Shown: positions 31,613 through 43,628, numbered from the stretch's first letter. The stretch: 64,000 nt of DNA from Zingiber officinale (GCF_018446385.1 NC_055989.1:132335004-132399003), one strand, 5' to 3'. A program made the numbers and translations. The notes: a model not told the origin generated them from the letters alone.

Positions 31613-32661
31613 GCCATCTTGAACACCATAAATTGGATGATCTATCATTTGTAAGAACTCTAAATATAATTTTTTGAATTTTCTCTGATCTTCTATGTTG
31701 ATAATGGATAGCTAAACTCTCTTTGACCTAGCTAAAGTTCATCACATTTCTTTAGAAAAAGTTAGTTCATCATATTCATCTGTTTGCGTCCTTAAGTGTT
31801 GGTGCAGTGTCTATATCAGTGATTCTATATGGTGCAAGATTCATTTCGCCCCCTCCAATGGATGTATAATTTGATTGACAAAATGAATTCCTTGCCTTAG
31901 TTTTAGCAAGAAGCAATTTTTATATGAATGACAGTCTATTTATGGTTGCACTAACCAGCACTATGTGAATGTTTAACCGAGGTAGGAAACCCGAGATGTC
32001 TTTTAATCTAGGAATGAGAGTTGGAATTGCCTTTGCCCTATCATCACCGTCCCTTGTCGACGGTGGAACCCCTGTATGCAAAGAAAACTCTTCTACCATA
32101 CTAGAATCACATGTATAAAAATGCACGACTAAAATAAAAGGGGCGAGAAATTTACAATCACAATCAGGCAAAACATTGTTTTCCTTCAAGTGAATCCTGA
32201 AGCCTTGGGCTGGTATGGGATTCTGGATCCACGAACGAAACTCCAACCACCTTGATGCTCGGTGTGCAGATTTATACCACTAAGTGACCCACTGTTCGTA
32301 CTTGTACCAGTGGATCTCCGCTCGATCAAGAGACAATTTCTTGGCGATAAGGCCTACGAGATAGAAATGCCAAAGCTTAGCTATACAAATCTGAAACTAG
32401 GTAAGGTAACCCGATAAGCAGACCTGCAGGAGAGAAGGTGCACGGGAAGGAAGAAGCGTGGTGCTGTAGGAGCCGAGGATGAGGGACATCTTCGTCGTGA
32501 TCGCCCCTCTATGCTATAATTCCTGGATCCGCCACTAGGCACGCCGATGGAAGGGAGGTGGTGGAAGGTGGGGGCTGCAGCTAGGATCAGGGGAAGGGGC
32601 ATTGTTTGATCCAGTTTTCTTACGTTGCATCACAAGGGCCTTCAATGGATAATCGCCAAAG
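31613..32661. other. Unassigned region between SINE and element G
   Basis: The G+C content rises at 32380-32610. On the minus strand there are two open stretches: 32381-32602 (MPLPLILAAAPTFHHLPS...) and 31920-32246 (MEFRSWIQNPIPAQGF...). They could be exons of a host gene fragment, but I recognise no family and see no clear splice pattern linking them. Treat as unknown. Confidence 0.3.
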
Positions 32662-34302
32662 TGTTGGTGCAATATTCCCTAGGTCAAGGTTGACCGTGTT
32701 GACTGAGCTTGAATTGAGTCAAGCTCAAGTCTTCATGTTGTGGTTTCAATGTTTGACAATGCATGTAGTCAATACATGAAGATTGCAGGTGCAATTGTTC
32801 ATGTGTGAAGGAAAGTCAAGTAAGTCAAGGTTGACTAGATACTTGACGGGAAAATCCTGGTGAGTGAAGCCAGGTGAAAGTCCTAACTGGGAAGTTAGGC
32901 AATGGGAAATCCTAGTGAGTGAAGCTAGGTGAAAGTCCTGGTGAGTGAAGCTAGGCAGATGAAAGACCTAGTGAGTGAAGCTAGGCAGAAGGAAATCCTG
33001 GTGAGTGAAGCCAGGTGAATGACCTAGTGAGTGAAGCTAGGCAGAAGGAAATCCTGGTGAGTGAAGTCAGGTGAAAGACCTAGTGAGTGAAGCTAGGCAG
33101 AAGGAAGTCCTGGTGAGTGAAGCCAGGCACGAGGAAATCCAGATGGATCAAGGCTGATCGGACATCTGGTGTTGGAAAGACCAAGTAGGTCAAAGGGATT
33201 AATCGGATACTTGGCACGAGGAGGAAAGTCCAAGTAGGTCAAAGGGATTGACTGGATACTTGGCACGAGGAGAAAAGTCCAAGTGGGTCAAAGGGTTGAC
33301 CGGACACTTGGTGAGGGTGTCCCAGCAGGTCAAGGGTGACCGGATGCTAGGCACGATGAACTAACAGGTCATGGTTGACCAGATGTTGGTTTAGGAGGCT
33401 TTAGACTTGATTTTGGGAGAAATCATGACCTGGATTGATCAGCCGATCGATTGGCTCATGCACAATCGATCGGTCGATCGATTGGCTCATGCCCAATCGA
33501 TCGGCCGATCGATTGGGCGAGTCTTCACGACAAGCCTCCTCCCAATCGATCAGTGGATCGATTGGGACGAGTGCGCGATCGCACAGAACAGCGCTGGATC
33601 GATCGGTCGATCGATCCATAGCCCCCAATCGATCAGTGGATCGATTGGGAGCTGCGATTTCGTGCGATAAGCCCTAGATCGATCGGCTGATCGATCCAGG
33701 CAATTCCCGAGAGCACAGAGGCACTCTAGATCGATCAGCCGATCGATCCAAAGCCTCCCCGATCGATTGGGAGCAATCCAATAGATCGGGATCCGACCGT
33801 TGGCGCTGGATAAAGCCATTGGCGTGCGATTCCTTAAGTAGAGCTCGCACTGTTCACTCCCGATTTACACAGCAGCTTCTCCACAGCGTTCTTCCACTCT
33901 CACCGCCAGTTCTTGAAGGATCTTGGAGAGACATCCAAGTCAAGAGGTGTGACTACAACAAGAAGAAGAAGTTAGGGTTAGGGTTTTTATTGTACATCTT
34001 GTAAGCTTTTGTTTATCCTGTATTTCCCTTTCTTCTTCTTGTACTAAGAGTGTTGTAGGGCTTCTCCGCCTTTGGTAGTAACCATAAAGGAGTGTTATTC
34101 ATAGTGGAGGGTGTGTGAGTGCGTGGATCCTTGGATTAGTCACCTCTTGTGAGGTGGATACCAAGTAAATCCTTAGTGTTAGCGTTGTGTTTGTTTTCTT
34201 TGTATTTTCCGCTGCATATCTTTGATGAAACAAGCAACGAAGAGCACGATGAGTGCACCGAGCTATTCACCCCCCCCTCTAGCTACATAATCGGACCCAA
34301 CA
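32662..34302 (+). mobile_element. 5' LTR of element G, palindrome-rich
   Basis: 1,641 bp, TGTTGGTGCAATATT...GGACCCAACA. U3 carries CCTGGTGAGTGAAGCCAGG/CCTAGTGAGTGAAGCTAGG modules (32850-33130), CCAAGT...ACTTGG dyads (33139-33390) and ATCGATCG palindromes (33435-33790), including a 28-bp perfect palindrome at 33491-33518. R/U5 ends with a C-run near 34270. The TATA element is weak (ggataaagcc at about 33808). Confidence 0.88.
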
Positions 34303-34304
34303 AG

Positions 34305-34316
34305 TGGTATCAGAGC
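34305..34316 (+). promoter_or_regulatory. Primer-binding site of element G
   Basis: TGGTATCAGAGC, exact match to the initiator-tRNA-Met complement, two bases after the LTR. Confidence 0.92.
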
Positions 34317-34428
34317 AAGGTTGCTCTTCACCGGAATCATCGCCGGAAAGGGAAAAGAGCTAGAGGGTGAAGAAGTTGGAGCAAAATTCTTCAAGTCAAA
34401 GATTTTATCAAGCTCAACTTCAATGGAA

Positions 34429-36221
34429 TTCCAAGATGGGCTTGGATTTGATATAAGGGTGCCTCCATCATTTACTTCAACAAGCTTCGATCTTTGGAAA
34501 TCAAGGATCGAGATTTCTTGATGATGGAGATAGAGCAATGGTTTGCTCTAATGGAAGGATTCGAAGCTCCAACAAATTCCAAGGGAAAAGTACTCAAGAG
34601 GAGCAAGTGGAGCCAAGAACAAATCCAAAGATGTGAGGCCAATGACAAAGTGACCAAGCTTTTGGTCAATTTATTGCCAAGCAACATCTTGGAGCAAATT
34701 GGAGATTTTGAAGATGCCAAAGAGCTATGGAGCAAATTGGCAAAGATTTATGAGATCCCCTCCACTGTACCAAGCCAAGAAAAATCCAAAGAGGGTGACT
34801 CATTGGAGCAAGATCAAGAGGAGGAGGATTCCGAAGGTGAGAGATGCTCATCTTCCGAAGAAGAAGTCCAAGAAGCTTCATCTTCAAAGGAATTCAATAA
34901 AAATGGCAAAGAGAGAGCATACTCTTTGTTCCATATACAAGACGAAGATGAAGAAGCCTCCACCTCTAGGATTGAGGGGGAGCAACTTTCATTGACACCG
35001 GATCAAGAAGAAGGAGAAGTCTCCACATCTGGGTCAAGAGGAGAAGAGGATGAAGAAGCTTCCACCTCCACAAGACAAGTCAAATCTACTGGAGGAGTAT
35101 CACTTTCGGATCAAGAGGAAGCCTCTACCTCCGGATCCAAAGGAGAAGATGTCATCCCTACACGTGAAGGTATAGCTAGTTCAATTAAAAATAAAAATCA
35201 CATTATATGTTTTGAGTGTAGGGGAAAAGGGCATTACAAGAGCAAGTGTCCCAAATTGGCCAAGGAGAAGAGCCAAGTGGCACTAAAGGGCAAGGTGAAG
35301 CCTAAGGAGACCATCCCCAGAACAAAGAAGAGCAAGGAGCACATTGTGTGCTTCTCTTGCAATCAAAAGGGACATTACCGGAGTCAATGTCCCAAGGGGA
35401 AGAAAGCGGTCAAGGCTCTTGGAGGAAGCACAAGTCAAGGGGGAGCCTCCAAGGTAAAAAGAAAGGTATCATTTATTGAGCCTACTCCTTTAAATAATGG
35501 TAAAAAGCATGCTAATTCAAGTTTGTATCATTTTAATGCTATTTACCATGAAAATAGAAAGCATGATAGCATTAAAGAAAAATATATAGCTCTTCATGCT
35601 AAAACTACCACACCTAGGATTAGGAAGGTAGATGAAAATCTAGACAAGAAAACTAAGGGTTTTAGTTATAGGTCTAGAAATAAAAATGCTCATGCATTTA
35701 ATGAAAAATCAAAAACTAAGGATTTAATGATAGAAAATCAAGTCTTAAGGTCAAGGCTTGATAAAATGAAAAAGACCCTAAAAAGGAAGGAAAATATCCT
35801 AAAAGGGCAAAATAAGCAAAACCTAGGTCTAGGAGTACAACAAGGGGCATCCAAGGGCCATAGAGGTTTGGGATACAAACCTAAGGCTAAGAAGGATGTA
35901 ATCTCTTACCATAGGGTTCCATATAGTTATGGAACCAACGCTAGGTCAAGTGATCAAGTTAAAAATACAAGGGAAGTTATCCCTAGAAGTATTTTTGCAA
36001 CAAACGTGACTAAGACTTCTAAGAAGTCTAAGAAAGTCACTAACAAGGTCACAAGGGAGGCAATCCCTAGGGTTGACCTAGAAAAAGTGACCAAGGCTTC
36101 TATGAAGCCTAACAAGGTCACTAGGAAGGTATCTAGGGAGGTTATCCCTAGTGAGTACCTAGAGCACCCACGGAGCACCAATAGGTTTTGGGTTCCTAAG
36201 AGCATTTTCTCTACCCCTTAG
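34429..36221 (+). pseudogene. Element G gag with two CCHC zinc knuckles, one frameshift
   Basis: The natural start is probably ATG 34429 (MEFQDGLGFDIRVPPSF, to FDLWKSRIE), which meets a frameshift near 34510. The next frame opens at ATG 34521 and runs 566 codons to the TAG at 36219. Its parts are a gag helical body (WFALMEGFEAP, LPSNILEQIGDFEDAKELW), a long acidic Ser/Glu-rich repeat (about 100-230, with EEASTS repeated), two zinc knuckles CFECRGKGHYKSKC and CFSCNQKGHYRSQC (about 238-252 and 286-300), and a basic Lys-rich tail with repeated REVIPR phrases ending WVPKSIFSTP. Apart from the one shift the frame is intact over 1.7 kb. No pol domain occurs before the 3' LTR, so the element encodes gag only. 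Confidence 0.85.
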
Positions 36222-38472
36222 ATGGGTTAGAGAGTGTCAACTCCGATTAGAAGGGTAGCTAACCCAACTTTGATGAAGTTGGCACTCGGAGAGCATTTTC
36301 AAGGTTATTATTAACCTTTGAAAATGATAAGGGTTATATGTTTACTCTTGGAAAGAGTAAGATGTGTCACATTTTGAGAAATTGGATGATATTTTAAGTG
36401 ACACAAATTGGGAAAATCATAAGAACTACCAAGTTGGGATTTTGGTATGTTCTTAGGAAATTAAAGGCAATTTATGCCTTAACTCAGATGATTACTCCTT
36501 GAAGGAGTAAATTGTGCCAAAATTTGAGGAATATGTTTAATTTAAATTGGCACAAAATTAGGAAAAGCAAATGAAATGTCAAAATTGGGTTTTGGCATTT
36601 TCTTGGGAAATAGTGGGCAATATAGGTTTATTTTTAATCTAGCTAAGGTTTTAGGATACTTAGATAGGTAATCTAGGTATATTTTATTTATGTTAAAACT
36701 TGTCATGCTTTGTTTGCCCATCATATGTCATAACATCATATTTATTTAGCTATTTTTACATTCATATTTTAGTATGAAAAACACAAAATACCATACCATG
36801 TCATGTCATACATACATCATGTAGTTATAGAAATTTTCTTTTGAAAATTATTTCTTTTTGATGTATGTCATAACATCATCATGCATTATTTTATTTCCTT
36901 GTAAATTAAGGACTAATGGCATTTATTAACAAGTAACATCCTTGGTGGATGTTTACAACTCAAAATGCCTAGATAGATATGCATGATCCCTAGATTAGGG
37001 CAAAACCAAAGTTTACATCTCACTAAAGAACTATAAGGTGACTTGTATGTGTTTTAGTACACATTAGATACAAGTGAGATGTTACAATGATGAACAAAAC
37101 TCAAGATGTTGATTTAGTGCATTCTTTTGAGTTTTAGATTCATCAAAACACATAGTTATGTATTTTCCAATCATTGGGAAAGCTAATGTACAAGTCATGT
37201 GCATTGAGGCCAAGGAACATAGTTGGATATTGGTTTTGAAAATCATTTTAAATGCTTTTGGAAAACCTTGATGAAGACTATCTTTTGATAGTGATCATCA
37301 TTGAAGAGTTAGACACAAACTTGAAGAAAACACTAAAGTTTTTACAAGTTTTCATGTTTGTGTCCATCTTTGAAAATATGATATATTTTCTTAGAAAACT
37401 ATTTTTCCATGATAATATGTGCCCTAAATAATGTCTACAATAATTTGTATGATTTTTAGAATTTTGTAGATTTTTCTAGGGGTTTCTGAAATTGACTGAA
37501 ATGGAATTTTAGTTTTTTCAGAGCTTCAATCGATCACCCGATCGATTGAACGGTCTCAATCGATCGGGCGATCGATTGGGACCCAACTCCAATCGATTGG
37601 GAATGCTGATTTTGGCTGGGAAAGCTTATTTTCAGTATTCTAAACCATCTTTAGTCTAGGTAACCATTCCTTACCCCTCAAAATATATTTGTATACATTT
37701 AGGGGGAGTTTTCATGTTGAAAATAAGAATGGATTGGTTAAGGAAGACTAAATAGAGGTTTAGGTTGAGGTTTGGTTTCAATATTGAATTTATGAACCTC
37801 AAAACTTCTAAATTTGGGTTCCTAAAGTTTTAGGGATTCCAAGTCATTGTTGGTGCAATGACAGAAGTTATCTGCATGTTTTTAGGGGGAGTTATTCTTT
37901 AAGGACATGAAAATCTAATTTTCATACACCTTGGAAGGTGGTTAACCTTCTGTCGTGAAAATGCTCAAGGTTGGGCATTTGACTACAATAGAGAGTGGAT
38001 ATCTTCATTGTTCAAGTGGTGCATGCTCATGGATGAGCATGTGATAATAATGAAGGGTATGAGACCTTCATTTGAATCGTGTGTGACCATAGCAAGTGGC
38101 TCTGACACAACAAGTGGAATCATGTGTGAATACAACAAGTGAATATACCAAGTGGTATATGCTCAAGGATGAGCGTTGAGAATAATGAAGGGTATGGGAT
38201 CTTCATTATTGTGTTGTGAGCAATGAGTGAAGTTGTAAACAACGAAGGGTAACTCTGCAGGAGGAGAGTTTGCCCAAAAACTGGGAATGAATTTGATGTG
38301 TGCCGATAGGGGGAGAATGAAGATTTTAAGTTAGACCTTCATTATCTAAGAGGGAGTTTGCCCTCTTAGAGGGAGAATGTAGGGTTTAACTTATGTCTTC
38401 TTTACCTAGTGGCATGAAGAAGGTTGAGGCTATGGGATTAGCCTAACTTAAAGAAGGTATTGTCAAACATCA
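36222..38472 (+). other. Element G non-coding internal region
   Basis: 2.25 kb without protease, integrase or polymerase. The first part repeats a phrase of the form aaaattggcacaaa...tgggttttggcatttt with spacing of 100-150 bp (36360-36620). ATCGATCG-type palindromes appear at 37528-37605. From 37705 it matches the tail of element A, and dyads AATGCTCA...TGAGCAT recur at 37960-38200. Confidence 0.8.
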
Positions 38473-38485
38473 AAAAGGGGGAGAT
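38473..38485 (+). promoter_or_regulatory. Polypurine tract of element G
   Basis: aaaagggggagat directly before the 3' LTR start TGTTGGTGC. Confidence 0.85.
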
Positions 38486-40041
38486 TGTTGGTGCAATATT
38501 CCCCAGGTCAAGGTTGACCGTGTGAATTGAGTCAAGCTTGAGTCTTGATGTTATGATTTCGATGTTTGACAATACATGTAGTCAATGCATGAAGATTGCA
38601 GGTGCAATTGTTCATGTGTGAAGGAGAGTCAAGTAGGTCAAGGTTGACTGGATACTTGACGGGAAAATGCTGGTGAGTAAAGTCAGGTGAAAGTCCTAAC
38701 TGGGAAGTTAGGCAATGGGAAATCCTAGTGAGTGAAGCTAGGTGAAAGTCCTGGTGAGTGAAGCCAGGCAGATGAAAGACCTAGTGAGTGAAGCTAGGCA
38801 GAAGGAAATCCTGATGAGTGAAGCCAGGTGAAAGACCTAGTGAGTGAAGCTAGGCAGAAGGAAGTCCTGGTGAGTGAAGCCAGGCACGAGGAAATCCAGA
38901 TGGATCAAGGCTGATCGGACATCTGGTGTTGGAAAGACCAAGTAGGTCAAAGGGATTGACCAGATACTTGGCACGAGGAGGAAAGTCCAAGTAGGTCAAA
39001 GGGATTGACCGGATACTTGGCACGAGGAGGAAAGTCCAAGTAGGTCAAAGGGATTGATCGGATACTTGGCACGAGGAGAAAAGTCCAAGTGGGTCAAAGG
39101 GTTGACCGGACACTTGGTGAGCGTGTCCCAACAGGTCAAGGGTGACCGGATGCTAGGCATGATGAACTAACAGGTCATGGTTGACCAGATGTTGGTTTAG
39201 GAGGCTTTAGACGTGATTTTGGGAGAAATCATGACCTGGATTGATCAGCCGATCGATTGGCTCATGCCCAATCGATCGGTCGATCGATTGGGTGAGTCTT
39301 CGCGACAAGCCTCCTCCCAATCGATCAGTGGATCGATTGGGATGAGTGCGCGATCGCACAGAACAGCGCTGGATCGATCGGTCGATCGATCCATAGCCCC
39401 CAATCGATCAGTGGATCGATTGGAAGCTGTGATTTCGCGCGATAAGCCCTAGATCGATCGACCGATCGATCCAAGCAATTCCCGAGAGCACAGAGGCACT
39501 CTGGATTGATCAGTCGATCGATCCAAAGCCTCCCCGATCGATTGGGAGCAATCCAATCGATCGGGATCCGACCGTTGGCGCTGGATAAAGCCGTTGGCGT
39601 GCGATTCCTTTGGTAGAGCTCGCACTGTTCACTCCCGATTTACACAGCAGCTTCTCCACAGCGTTCTTCCACTCTCACCGTTAGTTCTTGAAGGATCTTG
39701 GAGAGACATCCAAGTCAAGAGGTGTGACTACAACAAGAAGAAGAAGTTAGGGTTAGGGTTTTTATTGTACATCTTGTAAGCTTTTGTTTATCCTGTATTT
39801 CCCTTTCTTCTTCTTGTACTAAGAGTGTTGTAGGGCTTCTCCGCCTTTGGTAGTAACCATAAAGGAGTGTTATTCATAGTGGAGGGTGTGTGAGTGCGTG
39901 GATCCTTGGATTAGTCACCTCTTGTGAGGTGGATACCAAGTAAATCCTTAGTGTTAGCGTTGTGTTTATTTTCTTTGTATTTTCCGCTGCATATCTTTGA
40001 TGAAACAAGCAACGAAGAGCACGATGAGTGCACCGAGCTAT
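38486..40041 (+). mobile_element. 3' LTR of element G, 3' end lost
   Basis: Closely matches 32662-34262. It differs by small indels in the module arrays (for example one fewer ATCGATCG unit after 39240 and one more CCAAGTA dyad near 38935-39075). It stops at caccgagctatt, exactly where the LTR at 34262 continues into a C-run, and is followed by inverted LTR E. Confidence 0.87.
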
Positions 40042-40969
40042 TTGTAGGTCCCTTTGGAGGCCGGCAAGAGGGGAGGGGTGAATTGGCCTACAAAATAAAA
40101 CCAAAAACCCTTCTCGGATATTCAACTAATTTAAAAGAACTTGTAATTAAAAAGGCAGAGACTAATTAAAACAGAAAATAGACACAGAGGAATTACTTGG
40201 TTTGCAATCAGAGGATTGCTAATCCAAGGCAAAGAAGGCGCACTAATTGATTCTCCTCTGGGCGGAGTAGCCTCTTACAGCGTTGAAAGCACAGAAAGAA
40301 ATAACACAAATGAAAGCGCTGGATTACAAGTAGTTTTTTTTCATTGATCATTGCTTCTGGACCAAGGCTATATTTATAGTCTTGGTCCGGGCGCCTGGAA
40401 GGGTTCCGGGCGCCCCCGGGGGGATAAACTTTATCCCCCAACGGTCAGATTACGAAAATCGCGATCTTAGTCAAAATCATGCTCCGGGTGCCCGGAAGCA
40501 TTCCCGGTGCCCCGTACAGCTCCGGGCGCCCGAAATGGTTCCGGGCACCCCGGAGCAAAAAGTCAACTGCGGTTGACTTTTTGTCCGGGATCACTTCTCC
40601 GTCAAGTCCCAGTCTCGGTCCGGGTCTGTTCGCTCCGGCTCCGCTAGCTTGGGTGATCTCGGCCTTCCGGAATAGGGCTCACCCGAACCCATGTTCCGGC
40701 CTTCTCCTCGAGCAACCTTCCTTCCCGGTTTCTCGTCCCTCGAGCGTCGCGCACGCTCTTCTCGTTCACCGGTGTACTCTTCCGCGGACACCTCGTCCCT
40801 TAGACGCACCGAGCCCGTCGGCTCTCTCCCGTGCCGTCCTTCTCGCTAGCCGCGTCTTCCGCTCGACTTCCTGTGTTCCTAAGCTCCTGCACACTTAGAC
40901 ACAAGGGTTAAACAAACGCAGGACCTAACTTAGCTTGTTTGATCACATCAAAACACCTTGGGGTTCCAA
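40042..40969 (-). mobile_element. LTR E, minus strand, same family as element D
   Basis: On the minus strand TGTTGGAACCCC at 40969 to GGGACCTACA at 40042, 928 bp. It contains a TATA-like ACTATAAATATAG near 40369-40382 and repeated ccgggcgcccgg-type palindromes (40385-40550). The reading frame on either strand at 40479-40898 is LTR sequence. It follows the 3' LTR of G at the breakpoint and is adjoined on its right by its own polypurine tract, so it is the 3' LTR of an element that was otherwise lost. Confidence 0.82.
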
Positions 40970-40984
40970 CAATCTCCCCCTTTT
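40970..40984 (-). promoter_or_regulatory. Polypurine tract of element E
   Basis: On the minus strand AAAAAGGGGGAGAT, directly beside LTR E. Confidence 0.8.
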
Positions 40985-41825
40985 TGATGTGAGCAACCCA
41001 AGTTAAGTTAGGGTAACCATATGCAATAAAAACAATTTATATTAAAATAAGTTCAAATATTTTTCAATTGAAAAATTATATAGTACCTCCCCCTAGACAA
41101 AAAAATTCTAAGTGAATATTCATAAGAAACAATTCTAAGTCAATTTTTTTTTTTAAATGATAAGGCAATTTTAAAAAAATAAGTTAACTTTTAAAAAAAT
41201 TCTAAGTCAATTTTCATGAAAATTTCTAAGATAATAAAAAATTTCTAAGTTAAGTTAGAAAGTTTTTAACTATTTTCTAACACAAATTGAATAACTCTTT
41301 TAAAGCATTAAGTAATTTAAATTAATGCTTTTTCAGTTAGTAAATTAAACTTTTCATTTCGATAGTTGGCTTCCAGGTCGTGGCGAGGCACTAGGCCTTC
41401 TTGGTTATTGGAGCAACAACCACTTCCTTAGACAAAGCCTCATAAAGAAATTAGTTGTTTAATTTCCTTGTTGAAAATGCTAAGTCTGACTTTAATTTAA
41501 GTTAAACAGGTTTTTGGAATCCAGTAAAGGTTCCTACCTACAAGATTAACCAAGTATCTCCTAGGTATATAGATTTTTGATATATTTCTAATTTGACTTT
41601 GATGAAATCTATAATACCAATTTAAATTTCTAAAAGTAAGAATATTTGAACCATTAGATTTTTTCAATCTTTCTATTTCTTCTTTTAGTTTTTCATTTTC
41701 AATTTTCAATTTTCAAAATCCTCTATAAGACATGATTTTGCCAAAATTCTCTTTGTTTCTAAAATTTCATTTTCTAATTTGGCATTTTTATTTTCTAATT
41801 TATACATGGATTTAGTCATAGCCAA
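40985..41825 (-). pseudogene. Element E internal remnant, gag tail
   Basis: On the minus strand, a coiled-coil segment (MTKSMYKLENKNAKLENEIL; then MKIENEKLKEEIERLKKS) and a tail with NLVGRNLYWIPKTCLT match the gag tail of element D at 29300-29620. Between this and LTR E lies the shared block aggcactaggccttcttgg (41390-41410) and T-rich DNA. The remnant breaks off at about 41825; the 5' half of the element, with 5' LTR, is gone. Confidence 0.7.
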
Positions 41826-42404
41826 CACAAAGATCCATTCATGGACGAAGGAGGAGTCGTATGAAGTGTTGGAGCATGGATGGCTGCCGGAGTTCCATAG
41901 CATCACAGAGCAGCGAGAGGGATCAGATTTGGCGACCTTTAGTGGTCGTTGAGCTAGGTCGAGACCGAAAGAGGAGCGAAGCGCATGTTGGATCCCCAGT
42001 CCCCACACTGATTTGGCGTCGAGCATCGATACCGAATTATCGCAGATGGCCGAGACACGGGAGGATGCATGTATTGTGGATTACTGGTGGGAGACACCCG
42101 AACTGACGATAGTATGGGCAATGACAAAGCGTATGAATGTGTGAAATCTATGTGAGAGATACACGACTTTGACGGATATACGATTGAGTTGGATTTGTGA
42201 TGAATTTTACTGTGATGTAGATTGATGTACCTAGGCGTACACCAACCCTATACGATAATCGAATTTCCACAACTGATTCGGCAGTTGTCTGGAAATAAAG
42301 TATTTGGGATCATTTGTACTTTTTGCCTGCACGGTATTTTTTTGGTAATCTATTTACCTATTCGTCAAAAAAATAATAATAATAATAAATCATCACTTGC
42401 TCAA
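41826..42404. other. Unassigned sequence between element E and the carbonic anhydrase pseudogene
   Basis: Nothing recognised. A G-rich, gene-like composition at 41840-42100 includes open frames on both strands, none with a known domain. An aataataataataata run occurs near 42371. Confidence 0.4.
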
Positions 42405-42706
42405 TTCAATTGTATTTCTTCTCATTTTCACGATATATGAAGGATTAATTCGATCACTTCTCATTTATTCATCGAATACAAATTTAAAAAAAATACAAAG
42501 AAAAATACACCCATCAAATCATCAATTTCCTTTTCGCCGTGGATGAAACAAACCGATTCCCCTATTGTCGATCTCCTATATTGGCATTGCATTCATCGAC
42601 GTGTCCTACAAGTGAATTTAATAATTCTTAATTACTTTATCAAATAATGATTAAAAACTTATTACTTACATCGTTAACAGTTTCTCTCAGTCGTCGTACT
42701 TGTTCC

Positions 42707-43233
42707 TAGCGATGTAAATGAATCAAATGATTCGCGTGTTATTTAGAGTTTGGTTCGATAAAAAATTCGTTCGAGTTCGTTCGTTTATCTTATCAAGCCG
42801 AGCTCGAATTTGAGCCTGATTTCAAGCTCGACGGTTTTATTGAACCGAGCTCGAGCTTAAGAATATTCGGCTCGTGAACTCACGAACATGTTCGTTTGTC
42901 GGCTCACGAGTAAAAAAAAACAAACCTTAAAACGAGCCTTAAATCGAGCCAAAAAAATGAGTTTTCAAACAAGCTTTAAAATGAGCCAAAAAATGAGTTC
43001 TAGAATGAGCCCGAGCTTGCTTAACGAATTAGGCTCGTTAACTATGATAATCGAGCTAATAACGAGCTGAGCTCGAACTGTTTACGAATTTGATAATTCC
43101 AAAGCGAGCCGAGCTCGAGCCTTGTAATAAAAGTTCGATTCAAGTTCGAGCCCGAATATAACTTAAACGAGTTGAGCTCGAGCCTAATATTGTTCGGTTC
43201 GGTTTGGTTCGGCTCGATTCGTTTACATCCCTA
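42707..43233. mobile_element. hAT-type MITE in exon 6 of the pseudogene
   Basis: Ends TAGCGATGTAAATGAATC (left) and, inverted, TAGGGATGTAAACGAATC (right), flanked by 8-bp duplications cttgttcc (42699-42706) and cttattcc (43234-43241) with one mismatch. The interior is rich in gagctcgagc/gctcgagctc and codes for nothing. The 8-bp duplication and terminal inverted repeats fit the hAT superfamily. Confidence 0.85.
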
Positions 43234-43623
43234 CTTATTCCTTTGACACTGTTCTAACCTGCAAAACCACAACCATCCTTACTAATTAACCTCAATACAT
43301 CCATAAAGACTAAACTCTGATCCAAACCTTATAACTTATCTATGATAAAACCAATGATTTTCGACTAACCTTATTAATGATGGTGCAAACTACACCTTTA
43401 AGTAGTGCAAGCTGGTGTGGTTAAAGAGCCCATGTATCTATTGTACTGTCTTCTCCCTCTCTTTATATCCCTTGAATCCACCAGGCCCACCTCTTCCTCT
43501 GCTTCATATTTGTCTTTGGTCATATAGATATATCTCTCCATCTGCATCAAGAAATTTATTTAAATTTTGAGAGATATTTTAATAGTATTTCAGTTATATA
43601 CGCCCGAGGTGTTATTCTGAGCA

Positions 43624-43628
43624 CCGTG
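43624..43628. repeat. Target-site duplication of solo LTR H, left
   Basis: ccgtg, repeated exactly at 45122-45126. Confidence 0.9.

Noticed and set aside
33401..33819. DRSIDRLIDW-type repeat proteins in several frames
   Set aside because: They are translations of ATCGATCG palindromes in LTRs and appear in all frames and on both strands.
40479..40898. 139-codon open frame on the plus strand
   Set aside because: It lies antisense within LTR E and has related frames in other LTRs of the family (27359, 30392, 63407), which follow from shared sequence rather than coding constraint.
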